Assembly (NCBI RefSeq): GCF_041346945.1 | Contig: NZ_CP166850.1 | Coordinates: 2,604,001-2,668,000, forward strand | Direction: 5' to 3' | Length of the DNA: 64,000 nt | From: Amycolatopsis sp. cg9 | Lineage (GTDB): Bacteria; Actinomycetota; Actinomycetes; Mycobacteriales; Pseudonocardiaceae | Part shown: in pieces, positions 27,035 to 35,492 of the stretch | Layout of the letters: every line of letters starts with the position of its first letter | Numbering within the stretch: position 1 is the first letter of the stretch | Made by a program: the position numbers and the translations under genes | The notes under the pieces: model-generated | What the model saw: only the letters and a program-made list of their open reading frames with translations | The model's database searches: none | What the model was told of the DNA's origin: nothing

Positions 27035-27766
27035 CTAAGGCGTGTGGGTGGCTATCCAGTCTGCGATCACGTCGGCTCGGCTCGTCGTTTCGATGCCCGC
27101 GTGGGGGCAGCCGGGGCCGGTGGCCTCCAGGGCGACCAGTTTGCCGTCCGTGAAGTAGGGGGCTCCCGAGTCGTACGTGCACGCGCTCGTCGTGATCTCC
27201 GGGGCCGCGCCGCGGACGCCCAGCGTCGTCGGGTCGACCTTCGCCACCGCGACCGTGCCCTGCTGCAGGCGGATGGCCGGCTTGGGGTCGGTGCCCGTCA
27301 GGCTGCCCCAGCCGGCCAGGGTCAGCTGCTGGCCGACCTTCGGGAGCGTGCGGTTCACCGCCAGCGGGGTCACCGCGCTCACCGGGCTGTCCAAGCGGAT
27401 CAGCGCGACGTCGTTCTCCTTCGCCTGGAGGACCTCGGTCGCCTTGCGGGCGACGCCCGACTCGGTGGCTTCGTCGACCAGGCCGAGCGTCACCGTCGTC
27501 GGGTACGGGACCTTGCCCGAGACGCGGTTGCGGTGGGCGTCGTGGAAGCAGTGCCCGGTCGTCAGCACCCAGCCGGGCGCGATCAGGGCGCCGGTGCAGT
27601 AGCTGGCGTACGTCGAGCCGTCCGGGCGCGGGATCTTCGTCATCGAGAGCTTCGCGACGAACCCGAACTGCCCCGGTGGGACGTCGGTGCCGTGGGCGAC
27701 GGCCCAGGCCGTCGGTGCGGTGGTGATGGTCAGGACAGCGGCGGCGAGCAGGGCGCGCAGGCGCAT
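27035..27766 (-). CDS. Secreted S1-family (trypsin-like) serine protease
   Basis: 243 residues with a signal peptide (MRLRALLAAAVLTITTAPTAWA). The mature protein opens VAHGTDVPPGQFGFVAKL. Active-site regions: His in VLTTGHCFHD, Asp in NDVALIRLD, and Ser in ACTYDSGAPYF, where YDSGAP replaces the usual GDSGGP. Four or more cysteines, including CTG, GHC, ACTYDSG and GPGCPHAG, should form disulfides. The enzyme is extracellular with unknown specificity. About 100 bases separate it from its paralogue at 27872; a third copy is broken, so the cluster grew by tandem duplication. Confidence 0.9.
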   Translation of the reverse strand: MRLRALLAAAVLTITTAPTAWAVAHGTDVPPGQFGFVAKLSMTKIPRPDGSTYASYCTGALIAPGWVLTTGHCFHDAHRNRVSGKVPYPTTVTLGLVDEATESGVARKATEVLQAKENDVALIRLDSPVSAVTPLAVNRTLPKVGQQLTLAGWGSLTGTDPKPAIRLQQGTVAVAKVDPTTLGVRGAAPEITTSACTYDSGAPYFTDGKLVALEATGPGCPHAGIETTSRADVIADWIATHTP

Positions 27767-27834
27767 TCTTCCCCTTCGTCGAGCGAGTGGTCGACGTTCG
27801 AGGCTATTGCCGCCGCCGCGTGCTGGGAATTCCC

Positions 27835-27866
27835 TGGCCGGGCGTCACCCGGGTGACGCCCGGCCA
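27835..27866. terminator. 32-base perfect palindrome terminator
   Basis: TGGCCGGGCGTCACCC (27835-27850) is followed without spacer by its exact complement GGGTGACGCCCGGCCA (27851-27866). It lies 6 bases beyond the stop codon of the minus-strand protease gene at 27872. Confidence 0.75.
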
Positions 27867-27871
27867 AGCGG

Positions 27872-28624
27872 TCAGCCGACGTGCGAAGCGATCCAGTCCG
27901 CGACGACGTCCACCCGGGACGTGGTTTCGAGCTGGTTGTGGGGGCAGTCCGGCCCGGTCGACTCGACCGACACCAGCTGCCCGCCGGTGCCGCTCGCGAC
28001 GAAGTAGGGCGCGCCCGAGTCGTACACGCACGCGCTCGTGGTCGTCGTCGGCGCGACGCCCTGGACGCCGAGCGTCGAGGCGGCCACCTGGCCGACCTTC
28101 ACCGTGCCCTGCTGCAGCTTCGTCGACGGCGTGGGGTTGGTGGCGGTGAGGCTGCCCCAGCCGGCGAGCGTCAGCAGCTGCCCGACCGACGGCGTGACGC
28201 GGTTGACCGTCAGCGGCGTGATGCCGGTGACGTCCGCGTCGAGGGTCGCGATCGCGATGTCGTTGGCGCTCGCCTGGTACACGGTGACGACGTTGCGCGT
28301 CACGCCCGGCGTGCTCTGGCTGACCGTGCCGAGCAGCACCGACGTCGGGTAGGGCACCGGCCCGGAGACGCGGTTGCGGTTGGCGTCGTGGAAGCAGTGG
28401 CCCGCGGTGATGATCCACTTCGCGGCGATCAGCGCGCCGGAACACGCGCTGTTGTACTTCGTCCCGTCGGGCTTCGGGATGTTCGTCATGGTCAGCTTCG
28501 CGGCGAACTTGAACGTCCCCGCGGGGACGTCGGAACCGTTCGCCACGGCCGAAGCCGGCCCCGCCGTGGCGAGGCCGGCGGCCAGCGTCAAAAGGACAGC
28601 AGAGAACACAGCGCGTACGCGCAT
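27872..28624 (-). CDS. Secreted S1-family serine protease, paralogue
   Basis: 250 residues from ATG 28624 (MRVRAVFSAVLLTLAAGLATAGPASA signal peptide), with GGGGGA upstream. The catalytic regions are IITAGHCFHDAN, NDIAIATLD and ACVYDSGAPYF; as in the paralogue at 27035 the serine sits in DSGAP rather than DSGGP. The two proteins align along their whole length, for example GWGSLT and LQQGTV. Secreted and probably disulfide-bonded. The gene is intact, while the next upstream copy (28714-29194) is destroyed. Confidence 0.9.
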   Translation of the reverse strand: MRVRAVFSAVLLTLAAGLATAGPASAVANGSDVPAGTFKFAAKLTMTNIPKPDGTKYNSACSGALIAAKWIITAGHCFHDANRNRVSGPVPYPTSVLLGTVSQSTPGVTRNVVTVYQASANDIAIATLDADVTGITPLTVNRVTPSVGQLLTLAGWGSLTATNPTPSTKLQQGTVKVGQVAASTLGVQGVAPTTTTSACVYDSGAPYFVASGTGGQLVSVESTGPDCPHNQLETTSRVDVVADWIASHVG

Positions 28625-28713
28625 CGGTGGATCCCCCTTGTCACGCACCGGCGGTCGAAGGCCGGTGATCACTTTCGAGGGTAGTGACGCCACACCGCGC
28701 GGAAATACGCCGT

Positions 28714-29194
28714 TCAGCCCAAGTGCGAAGCGATCCAGTCCGCCACGACGTCGACGCGCGCGGTGGTTTCGGCCTGGTCGTGCGGACAGTCCCGTCCGTC
28801 GCTTTCGATGGACACCAGGCGGCCGCCGTTCTTGCCCGTCGGCGCGAAGCCCTTCACGCCCACTTACTGCGGGTCGACGGTGGCGACCTTCATGGTGCCT
28901 TGCTGGAGCTTCGTGCCCGGCGTGGGATCGACGGCGGTGAGGCTGCCCCAGCGATGTCGTTGCTCGGCGACTGGTACACCGTCACGACGTTGCGGGTGAC
29001 GCCCGGCTGGTCCACGGTGGTGGTGCCCAGCAGCACGGACGTCGGGTACGGCACCGGGCCGGAGACCGGGTTGCGGGCCGCGTCGTGGAAGCAGTGGCCG
29101 GCGGTGATGATCCACTTCTTGGCGATCAGGGAGCCCGAGCAGGCGCTGTCGTACTTGCTGCCGTCGGGCTTCGGAATGTCCGTCATGTGCGCAT
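28714..29194 (-). pseudogene. Remnant of a third S1 protease gene with three deletions
   Basis: Reading leftward, an ATGCGCAC start remnant (29194) is joined directly to codons for MTDIPKPDGSKYDSACSGSL, so the signal peptide is lost. The frame holds through ITAGHCFHDA and SPSNDI, then jumps to WGSLTAVDPTPGTKLQQG in another frame, losing the catalytic Asp region. After VATVDPQ a stop is followed by GVKGFAPTGKNGGRLVSIE to WIASHLG and TGA at 28714; the catalytic Ser segment is gone. No functional enzyme is possible. Best match is the paralogue at 27872. Confidence 0.88.
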
Positions 29195-29220
29195 CGGATC
29201 CCGCCCCCCCCAGTGCGGGT

Positions 29221-29251
29221 CGGCGGTGGCGAGCTCATCCCGCCACCGCCG
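29221..29251. terminator. Hairpin terminator of the FKBP gene
   Basis: CGGCGGTGGCG (29221-29231) pairs perfectly with CGCCACCGCCG (29241-29251) around a 9-base loop, 6 bases beyond the stop of the minus-strand FKBP gene. A run of eight C residues lies at about 29208-29215. Confidence 0.7.
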
Positions 29252-29257
29252 GACAAC

Positions 29258-29632
29258 CTAGTTCACGCCGACCAGGTCGACGACGAAGATCAAGGTTTCG
29301 CCGGGCTTGATGACGCCGCCGGCGCCGCGGTCGCCGTAGGCCAGGTGCGGCGGGATGACCAGCTTGCGGCGGCCGCCGATCTTCATGCCCGCGACACCCT
29401 GGTCCCAGCCGGAGATGACCTGACCGGCGCCGAGGCCGAAGCGCAGCGGCTCACCGCGGTCCCACGAAGCGTCGAACTGCTCGCCCGACGAGTGCGAGAC
29501 GCCGACGTAGTGCACCGTGACGGTCTTGCCCGCCGTGGCTTCGGCGCCGTCACCGACCGTGATGTCGGTGATCTCGAGGTCGGCCGGGGCAGGTCCGTCC
29601 GGGCGGTCGATTTGGGGCTTTTCCAAGGTCAT
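29258..29632 (-). CDS. FKBP-type peptidyl-prolyl cis-trans isomerase
   Basis: 124 residues from ATG 29632. Single FKBP domain without signal peptide: TVTVHYVGVSHSSGEQFDASWDRG, FGLGAGQVISGWDQGVAGMKIGGRRKLVIPPHLAYG, then TLIFVVDLVGVN. The active-site aromatic and Asp positions (Y, FDASW, VI, W) are present. It catalyses proline isomerisation in the cytoplasm. Divergent from the penicillin-acylase-like gene, with a 140-base promoter region between them. Confidence 0.94.
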   Translation of the reverse strand: MTLEKPQIDRPDGPAPADLEITDITVGDGAEATAGKTVTVHYVGVSHSSGEQFDASWDRGEPLRFGLGAGQVISGWDQGVAGMKIGGRRKLVIPPHLAYGDRGAGGVIKPGETLIFVVDLVGVN

Positions 29633-29772
29633 GGGCCTTACCGTACCCACGCGTGAGGGGCTGCGCCGATCGGCCTACGCCCAAGGAGGGAAAAACGCGA
29701 AAACTCTTCACACTTGTCCTACTGCTCGGTAGCGTGCGCTTCGTCACTCTTCTGAGCTGAGGGGAGCCCGGT

Positions 29773-32700
29773 ATGCGACGAGGCATCCGAGCCTTGACCT
29801 TCACGGCGTTGGGGGCCCTCGTGGCCGGGCTGACCCAAGTCGCCGTCACCGCGCCGGCCGCGCAGGCGGCCGTGTCGCCCGACGACTACTGCGGCGGGCA
29901 GTGCAGCGACATCCTGCCGCCCGGCGAGAACGGCAACGCCACCCTCGCGGACATCCTGGCGCACAAGCTGCTGGGTACCCGCCCGGCGCACGCCGCCGAC
30001 CAGCTCGGGAAGTACTCGTCGCTGGCGAACGGGTACAAGACGCTGACCACGAGCGCGATCAACCAGTACTTCAACGACTCGTCGTTCGGCGTCGCAGCCG
30101 ACCAGGTCGCGAGCACGACCAAGCCGCGCTCGGACGTGACGATCGTGCGGGACAAGGCCCTCGGCGTCCCGCACATCACCGGCACGACCCGCGCCGGCAC
30201 CGAGTTCGGCGCCGGGTACGCCGCCGCGCAGGACCGGCTGTGGCTGATGGACGTCCTGCGCCACGCCGCGCGCGGGCAGGTCACCCCGTTCGCCGGCGGC
30301 GCGGAAGCCAACCGCGAGCTGGAGCAGCAGTTCTTCGCGAACGCGCCGTACACCGAGGCCGAGCTGCAGCAGCAGATCGACCGCGTCGCGAGCAGCGGCC
30401 CGCGCGGGGCGCAGGGGCTCGCCGACGCGCAGGCCTACGTCGACGGCATCAACAAGTACATCAACGACTCCTACAACGGCCGGTACTTCCCGGGCGAGTA
30501 CGTGCTGACCGGGCACGTCGACTCGATCACCAACGCCGGGTCGATCGACCCGTTCAAGCTGCCCGACCTGGTCGCGCTCGCCTCGCTGGTCGGCGCCGAG
30601 TTCGGCGCGGGCGGCGGCGGCGAGGTGCAGAACGCCATCGCGAAGCTCGCGATGCAGGAGAAGTACGGCGTCGTCCAGGGCGAGAAGGTGTGGCAGAGCC
30701 TGCGCTCCGAGGACGACCCCGAAGCCGTCAAGACGCTGCACGACGGCCAGACCTTCCCGTACGGCAAGACGCCGGCCAACGCGGTCGGGCAGGCCCTGCC
30801 GGACAAGGGTTCGGTGACCGGGCAGCAGCTCGTGTTCGACAAGACCGGCTCGGCTTCGACCGCGACGCCGTCCACTGTGGACGTCGCCGCGCCCGCCGAC
30901 CAGGAGCCCGCCCGCGGCATGTTCGAAGACGGCGTGCTGCCGGGCAACATGCTGAGCGAAAAGCACGGCATGTCCAACGCGCTGCTCGTCTCCGGCGCGA
31001 AGACCGCCAGCGGCCACCCGGTCGCCGTGTTCGGCCCGCAGACCGGTTACTTCGCCCCGCAGCTGCTGCTGTTGCAGGAACTGCAGGGCCCGGGCATCAG
31101 CTCGCGCGGCGCGGCCTTCGCCGGCCTGAGCATGTACACGCTCCTCGGGCGCGGCCAGGACTACTCGTGGAGCGCGACGACGTCCGCGCAGGACATCATC
31201 GACACCTACGCGCTGACGCTGTGCGACCCGAGCGGCAAGGCGCCGACGAAGGACTCGAACTACTACACCTGGCAAGGCCAGTGCATCCCGATGGAGACCG
31301 TCGAGGTCAAGAACGCGTGGAAGCCGACCGTGGCCGACGGGACCGCGGCGGGCTCGTACACCCTGCGCAGCTACCGGACGAAGTACGGGCCGGTGCAGAG
31401 CCGGGCGACGGTCGGCGGCAAGCCGGTGGCGTACGCGGCGCTGCGCTCGTCCTACTTCCACGAGGTCGATTCGCTGATCGGCTTCCAGGAGCTGAACGAC
31501 CCGGGCTTCGTCAAGTCCGCGACGGACTTCCAGAAGGCCGCGGCCGACATCAACTACACGTTCAACTGGTTCTACGCCGACTCCAAGGACATCGCCTACT
31601 TCAACTCGGGCAGCAACCCGTCCCGGCAGTCCAATGTGGACCCGAACATGCCGGTGTGGGGCGACCAGGGCCACGACTGGAACGGCTGGAACCCGGCGGG
31701 CAACGTCGCGACCTACACGCCGGCGTCGCAGCACCCGCAGTCGGTCAACCAGGACTACTACGTCAGCTGGAACAACGCGCAGGCCAACGGTTACGCGGCG
31801 GCGGGCGCGGACAAGTCCGCCGTGCACCGCGTCGACCTGCTCGACTCGCGCGTGAAGAAGCTGATCTCCAGCGGTACCAAGGTCACCCGGGTCAACCTGA
31901 CCCAGGCGATGGAGGAGGCCGCGCTGGCCGACCTGCGCGCCGAGCGCGTGCTGCCGCTGCTGCTGCAGGTGCTCGACAAGACGCCGACCACCGGCGCCGC
32001 GGCGGACGCCGAGGTGAAGCTCAAGACGTGGCTTTCCCACGGCCAGCTGCGTACCGAGACGTCGGCCGGCAGCAAGGCGTACGCGGACGCCGACGCGATC
32101 CGCATCTTCGACGCCTGGTGGCCGCTGCTCGTCCAGGCCGAGTTCAAGCCGGGCATGGGCGACGACGCCTACAACGCGATGACCGGCGTGCTGGGCATCA
32201 ACGAAAGCCCGTCCGGCTGGCAGAACGGCAACGGCCAGCACACCGGCCAGCCCAACAAGGGTTCGTCGTTCCAGTTCGGCTGGTGGGGTTACGTCAGCAA
32301 GGACATCCGGCAGGTGCTCGGCCAGCCGGTGGCCGGCCCGCTCGGCCAGACGTTCTGCGGCGGCGGCAACGTCACGACGTGCCGCCAGGCGCTCGTCGAC
32401 TCGCTGACCACCGCCGCCGGCCAGGCCGCGAACACCGTGTACCCCGGTGACGCGAGCTGCTCCGCGGGCGACCAGTGGTGCGCCGACACGATCGTCCACA
32501 ACCCGCTGGGCGGCATCACGCAGGACAAGATCAGCTGGCAGAACCGCCCGACGTTCCAGCAGGTCGTCGAGTACGCCGCGCACCGCGGTGACAACATCGC
32601 CAACCTCGCGCCGGGGAAGACGGTCAGCGCCACCAGCGCCGAGACCGGCCTCTACAACTCGCCGGCGTCGAACGCGATCGACGGCAACGCCTCGACCCGC

Positions 32701-32991
32701 TGGGCCAGCGACTGGAGCGACGACCAGGCGATCACCGTCGACCTGGGCTCGGTCCAGCAGGTCAGCCGGGTACTGCTGAGCTGGGAGAAGGCGTACGGGA
32801 AGAGCTACAAGATCCAGCTCTCTTCGGACGCGGTGAACTGGACGGACGCGGCTTCGGTCACCGACGGCGACGGCGGGCAGGACAACGTCTCGTTCGCCGC
32901 GACCCAGGCCCGGTTCGTCAAGCTGCAGGGCGTCCAGCGCGGCACGAAGTACGGCTACTCGCTGTACGAGTTCGAGGTGTACGCGCACTGA
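29773..32991 (+). CDS. Secreted penicillin-amidase-family Ntn hydrolase with C-terminal discoidin domain
   Basis: 1072 residues from ATG 29773 behind GAGGGGAG. A signal peptide (about 1-33) exports the protein. The N-terminal part has VTIVRDKALGVPHITGTTRAGTEFGAGYAAAQDRLWLMD, the alpha-chain signature. Autocleavage should occur before Ser401 in KHGMSNALLVSG, creating the N-terminal serine nucleophile of the beta chain. From about residue 943 a coagulation-factor 5/8 type C (discoidin) domain follows (NLAPGKTVSATS...YSLYEFEVYAH), likely binding a carbohydrate or surface. Members hydrolyse penicillins, acyl-homoserine lactones, lipopeptides or other amides; the substrate here is unknown. Confidence 0.92.
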   Translation: MRRGIRALTFTALGALVAGLTQVAVTAPAAQAAVSPDDYCGGQCSDILPPGENGNATLADILAHKLLGTRPAHAADQLGKYSSLANGYKTLTTSAINQYFNDSSFGVAADQVASTTKPRSDVTIVRDKALGVPHITGTTRAGTEFGAGYAAAQDRLWLMDVLRHAARGQVTPFAGGAEANRELEQQFFANAPYTEAELQQQIDRVASSGPRGAQGLADAQAYVDGINKYINDSYNGRYFPGEYVLTGHVDSITNAGSIDPFKLPDLVALASLVGAEFGAGGGGEVQNAIAKLAMQEKYGVVQGEKVWQSLRSEDDPEAVKTLHDGQTFPYGKTPANAVGQALPDKGSVTGQQLVFDKTGSASTATPSTVDVAAPADQEPARGMFEDGVLPGNMLSEKHGMSNALLVSGAKTASGHPVAVFGPQTGYFAPQLLLLQELQGPGISSRGAAFAGLSMYTLLGRGQDYSWSATTSAQDIIDTYALTLCDPSGKAPTKDSNYYTWQGQCIPMETVEVKNAWKPTVADGTAAGSYTLRSYRTKYGPVQSRATVGGKPVAYAALRSSYFHEVDSLIGFQELNDPGFVKSATDFQKAAADINYTFNWFYADSKDIAYFNSGSNPSRQSNVDPNMPVWGDQGHDWNGWNPAGNVATYTPASQHPQSVNQDYYVSWNNAQANGYAAAGADKSAVHRVDLLDSRVKKLISSGTKVTRVNLTQAMEEAALADLRAERVLPLLLQVLDKTPTTGAAADAEVKLKTWLSHGQLRTETSAGSKAYADADAIRIFDAWWPLLVQAEFKPGMGDDAYNAMTGVLGINESPSGWQNGNGQHTGQPNKGSSFQFGWWGYVSKDIRQVLGQPVAGPLGQTFCGGGNVTTCRQALVDSLTTAAGQAANTVYPGDASCSAGDQWCADTIVHNPLGGITQDKISWQNRPTFQQVVEYAAHRGDNIANLAPGKTVSATSAETGLYNSPASNAIDGNASTRWASDWSDDQAITVDLGSVQQVSRVLLSWEKAYGKSYKIQLSSDAVNWTDAASVTDGDGGQDNVSFAATQARFVKLQGVQRGTKYGYSLYEFEVYAH

Positions 32992-32995
32992 GACC

Positions 32996-33033
32996 AGGCC
33001 GGGCCGTCCGCGGACGCGCGGGCGGCCCGGCCT
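32996..33033 (+). terminator. Terminator of the acylase gene
   Basis: A 17-base stem, AGGCCGGGCCGTCCGCG (32996-33012) with CGCGGGCGGCCCGGCCT (33017-33033), encloses GACG with one G-U pair. It starts 5 bases after the stop codon. Confidence 0.85.
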
Positions 33034-33064
33034 ACCCACCTCGGCGCCGGGTTACCGTGATCGC

Positions 33065-34105
33065 ATGGACGACTGGACGCCCCGCACCAAGGCCATCGCG
33101 GCCGGCCGCCCGCACGGCCCCGGCGAACCCCTGAACACTCCGCTTGTCGCCACCAGCACCTACCAGGCCGGTGGCGATTTCGTGTACGCGCGCGGGGACG
33201 GCACGCCGACCTGGCTGGCCCTCGAAGAAGCCGTCGGCGCGCTGGAAGGCGGGTACGCGACGGCGTTCGCGTCCGGGGTCGCCACCCTCTCCGCCGTGCT
33301 GGACCTGCTGCCGGTCGGGTCGCGGGTCGTCGTGCCGACATTCAGCTACGCCGTGACGCGCGGGGTGCTGGCCCACGCGCAGAAGCTCGGCAAGCTCGCC
33401 GTCACCGAGCTCGAGCCGACCGACACCGGCGCCTGGGTGGCCGAGGCCGCGACCGCCGACCTGGTCTGGCTCGAGTCGCCGACCAACCCCACCCTCGACG
33501 TGATGGCGATCGAGACCATCGCCGCCGCCGCGCGCGGGCGGGTCGTCGTCGACAACACCTTCGCGACGCCGTTGCTGCAGCGGCCCCTCGAACTGGGCGC
33601 GGACGTCGTCGTGCACAGCGCGACCAAGGCCATCGGCGGGCACAGCGACCTGCTGCTCGGCATCACCGTGGCCAAGGACCCGGCGGTGGCCGAGGAGCTG
33701 AAGGGTGCGCGGACCCGCGTCGGGTCGACGCCGGGCGCGCTGGAGGCGTGGCTCGCCCTGCGCGGGCTGCGGACCATGCCGGTCCGGCTGGCCGAGCAGT
33801 CCCGCACCGCCGCGCTGCTCGCCGAGCGGCTGGCCGGGCACCCCGCCGTCCGGCGCGTGCGCTACCCGGGCTTCGGGATGATGGTCGCGTTCGACCTGGC
33901 CGACGCCGAGACGGCCGACGCCTTCTGCGCGGCCGTCCGGTTGATCCGGTCGGCGACCAGTCTCGGCGGCGTCGAAAGCCTGGTCGAACGGCGGGCGTGG
34001 CTGGCCGGCGAGGAGCGCGTGCCGCCCGGGCTCATCCGGTTCAGCGTCGGTTTGGAGGATCCCGAGGACCTTTGGCAGGACCTGCGCTTCGCCCTCCCGG
34101 AGTAA
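33065..34105 (+). CDS. Cys/Met-metabolism PLP-dependent enzyme (cystathionine gamma-lyase/synthase family)
   Basis: 346 residues from ATG 33065. Family motifs: PLVATSTYQAGGDFVYARGDGTPTW, FASGVATLSAVL, VWLESPTNPTLDV, VVVDNTFATPLLQRPLELGADVVVHSATKAIGGHSD with PLP lysine Lys188, and IRFSVGLEDPEDLW. It handles gamma- or beta-elimination or replacement on sulfur amino acids. It is about 40 residues shorter than typical MetB/CGL: the loop after RRVRYPGFG is cut, so the C-terminal domain is reduced. Which reaction it performs cannot be told from sequence. Confidence 0.9.
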   Translation: MDDWTPRTKAIAAGRPHGPGEPLNTPLVATSTYQAGGDFVYARGDGTPTWLALEEAVGALEGGYATAFASGVATLSAVLDLLPVGSRVVVPTFSYAVTRGVLAHAQKLGKLAVTELEPTDTGAWVAEAATADLVWLESPTNPTLDVMAIETIAAAARGRVVVDNTFATPLLQRPLELGADVVVHSATKAIGGHSDLLLGITVAKDPAVAEELKGARTRVGSTPGALEAWLALRGLRTMPVRLAEQSRTAALLAERLAGHPAVRRVRYPGFGMMVAFDLADAETADAFCAAVRLIRSATSLGGVESLVERRAWLAGEERVPPGLIRFSVGLEDPEDLWQDLRFALPE

Positions 34106-34164
34106 CGCGGACGGGTGACGCCTCGATAGTCCGGCATCGCAGTCCTCGCCGTTGGGAGTCCACC

Positions 34165-34917
34165 GTGGGTAGAACGCTGAGCCGGGTCGCGGGCATCGCC
34201 GCCGCGGGTGCGCTGATCACCGCCGCCACCGCGCCGGCCGCACTGGCCCAGACGGACACCACCACGCCGGAGACGACCACGACGACGTCGTCCGAAACGA
34301 CGACCACCACGGCGCCGAGCACGACCGGGACCACCACGACGACGGCACCGTCCACGTCGGAGACCACGGGCACCACCACGACACCGTCGGTGACCGGCCC
34401 GGTGCAGACCGACGCCCCCGGCACGGCCACCACGACGGTGCCGAGCGAGCCGCCGAAGGACGACTACCAGGACAACGTCGGCCACGGGTTCGTCGGCCTC
34501 GGCGGCGAAGGCGTCCTGGTCATCGCCTGCGCGGCCGGACGGCCGGGCGCGGTCGCGACGCAGTACCTGAGCGTCACCGGCGGCCCCGACCAGGACGAGG
34601 CCGACGGCCGCTACTGGAACTACTCCGTGCGCGTGGTCGACGCCCCGGCCGGCACCACGACCGCGAAGTTCAGCTGGACCTGCGACGGCGTCGAGGGCAA
34701 CGGCCTGGTCGAGTTCGAGCAGGAGCAGCCGCCGGTCACCAGCACCAGCACTTCGTCGTCGAGCACCGTGCCGTCCAGCACCGCGCCGGTCACCACGGCG
34801 ACGTCCGCCACGACTACGCCGACGTCGGCCGCGCCGGGCAACAGCGCCCCGAAGGCCCAGGTCAAGGTCGCGCCCAAGGGCGGGGTCGAGACGGGCTTCG
34901 GCGGCACGGCCTGGTGA
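34165..34917 (+). CDS. Thr/Ser-rich secreted protein, probable class F sortase substrate
   Basis: 250 residues from GTG 34165, eight bases after GGGAG. Signal peptide to about residue 28 (ALAQ). A Thr-rich stalk (TTTPETTTTTSSET..., 29-90) precedes a central domain of about 90 residues with two cysteines (VIACAAG, SWTCDGVEGN). A second Ser/Thr stalk and the ending PKGGVETGFGGTAW follow. The PKGGVETG motif at the extreme C-terminus, and the overlapping class F sortase gene, suggest a sorting signal. No C-terminal membrane helix or basic tail is present, unlike ordinary LPxTG proteins. Confidence 0.8.
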   Translation: MGRTLSRVAGIAAAGALITAATAPAALAQTDTTTPETTTTTSSETTTTTAPSTTGTTTTTAPSTSETTGTTTTPSVTGPVQTDAPGTATTTVPSEPPKDDYQDNVGHGFVGLGGEGVLVIACAAGRPGAVATQYLSVTGGPDQDEADGRYWNYSVRVVDAPAGTTTAKFSWTCDGVEGNGLVEFEQEQPPVTSTSTSSSSTVPSSTAPVTTATSATTTPTSAAPGNSAPKAQVKVAPKGGVETGFGGTAW

Positions 34918-35492
34918 GCGCCCGGCGGGCGGGTGCCGCACTCGCCCTCGTGCTGGCGCTCGCCGCCTGCAGCACCCCGGAGCAGCCGAAAGCCGCCGCC
35001 CCGGTGCCCCCGTCGGCGCCGGTGACGGTGCCGTTCAAGGGACTCCGGCCGACGTCGGTGAAGATCCCCAAGATCGGCGCGGAGTCCAGCCTGCTCGCGG
35101 TGGCGGTCAAGCCCGACGGCGCGATCTCCGTCCCGTCGGTGCACACGCCGATGCAGGCGGCCTGGTACAAGCTCTCGCCGGTGCCCGGGGACGTCGGCCC
35201 GGCGATCGTGCTCGGGCACGTCGACGGTGACAAGAAGCCCGGCATCTTCTACAAGCTCAAGGACCTCGTCCCGGGCGACGAAGTGGACGTCGACCGCAGC
35301 GACGGCAAGAAGCTGAAGTTCGTCGTCGACCGCGTCACGCAGGTCCCGAAGGACACGTTCCCGCGCGACGCCGTCTACGGCAACAGCGACAAGCCCGAGC
35401 TGCGGCTGATCACCTGCGGTGGCGCGTTCGACCACGCCGAACACTCCTACCGGGACAACATCGTCGTCTACGCGAACCTAGCCGACGCCTGA
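34914..35492 (+). CDS. Class F sortase with lipoprotein-like N-terminus
   Basis: 192 residues from GTG 34914, overlapping the preceding stop (GTGA). The N-terminus MSARRAGAALALVLALAACS has a lipobox LAAC (16-19), so the enzyme may be lipid-anchored instead of having a standard membrane helix. The catalytic residues are His102 in VLGHVDG, Cys168 in LRLITCGGAFD and an Arg in SYRDNIVVY. Class F sortases are actinobacterial with few known substrates. Co-translation with the Thr-rich protein makes that protein the likely substrate. Its last 15 bases overlap the end of the convergent patatin gene. Confidence 0.9.
   Translation: MSARRAGAALALVLALAACSTPEQPKAAAPVPPSAPVTVPFKGLRPTSVKIPKIGAESSLLAVAVKPDGAISVPSVHTPMQAAWYKLSPVPGDVGPAIVLGHVDGDKKPGIFYKLKDLVPGDEVDVDRSDGKKLKFVVDRVTQVPKDTFPRDAVYGNSDKPELRLITCGGAFDHAEHSYRDNIVVYANLADA

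Noticed and set aside
26059..29194. Complete genomic island inserted at tRNA-Leu
   Set aside because: No integrase, transposase or repeated tRNA 3' end was found; only the TA pair suggests transfer.
29719..33039. 1106-codon minus-strand frame antisense to the acylase gene
   Set aside because: It exactly shadows the penicillin-acylase gene, has no start signal, and its His/Arg/Val-rich sequence matches no protein type.
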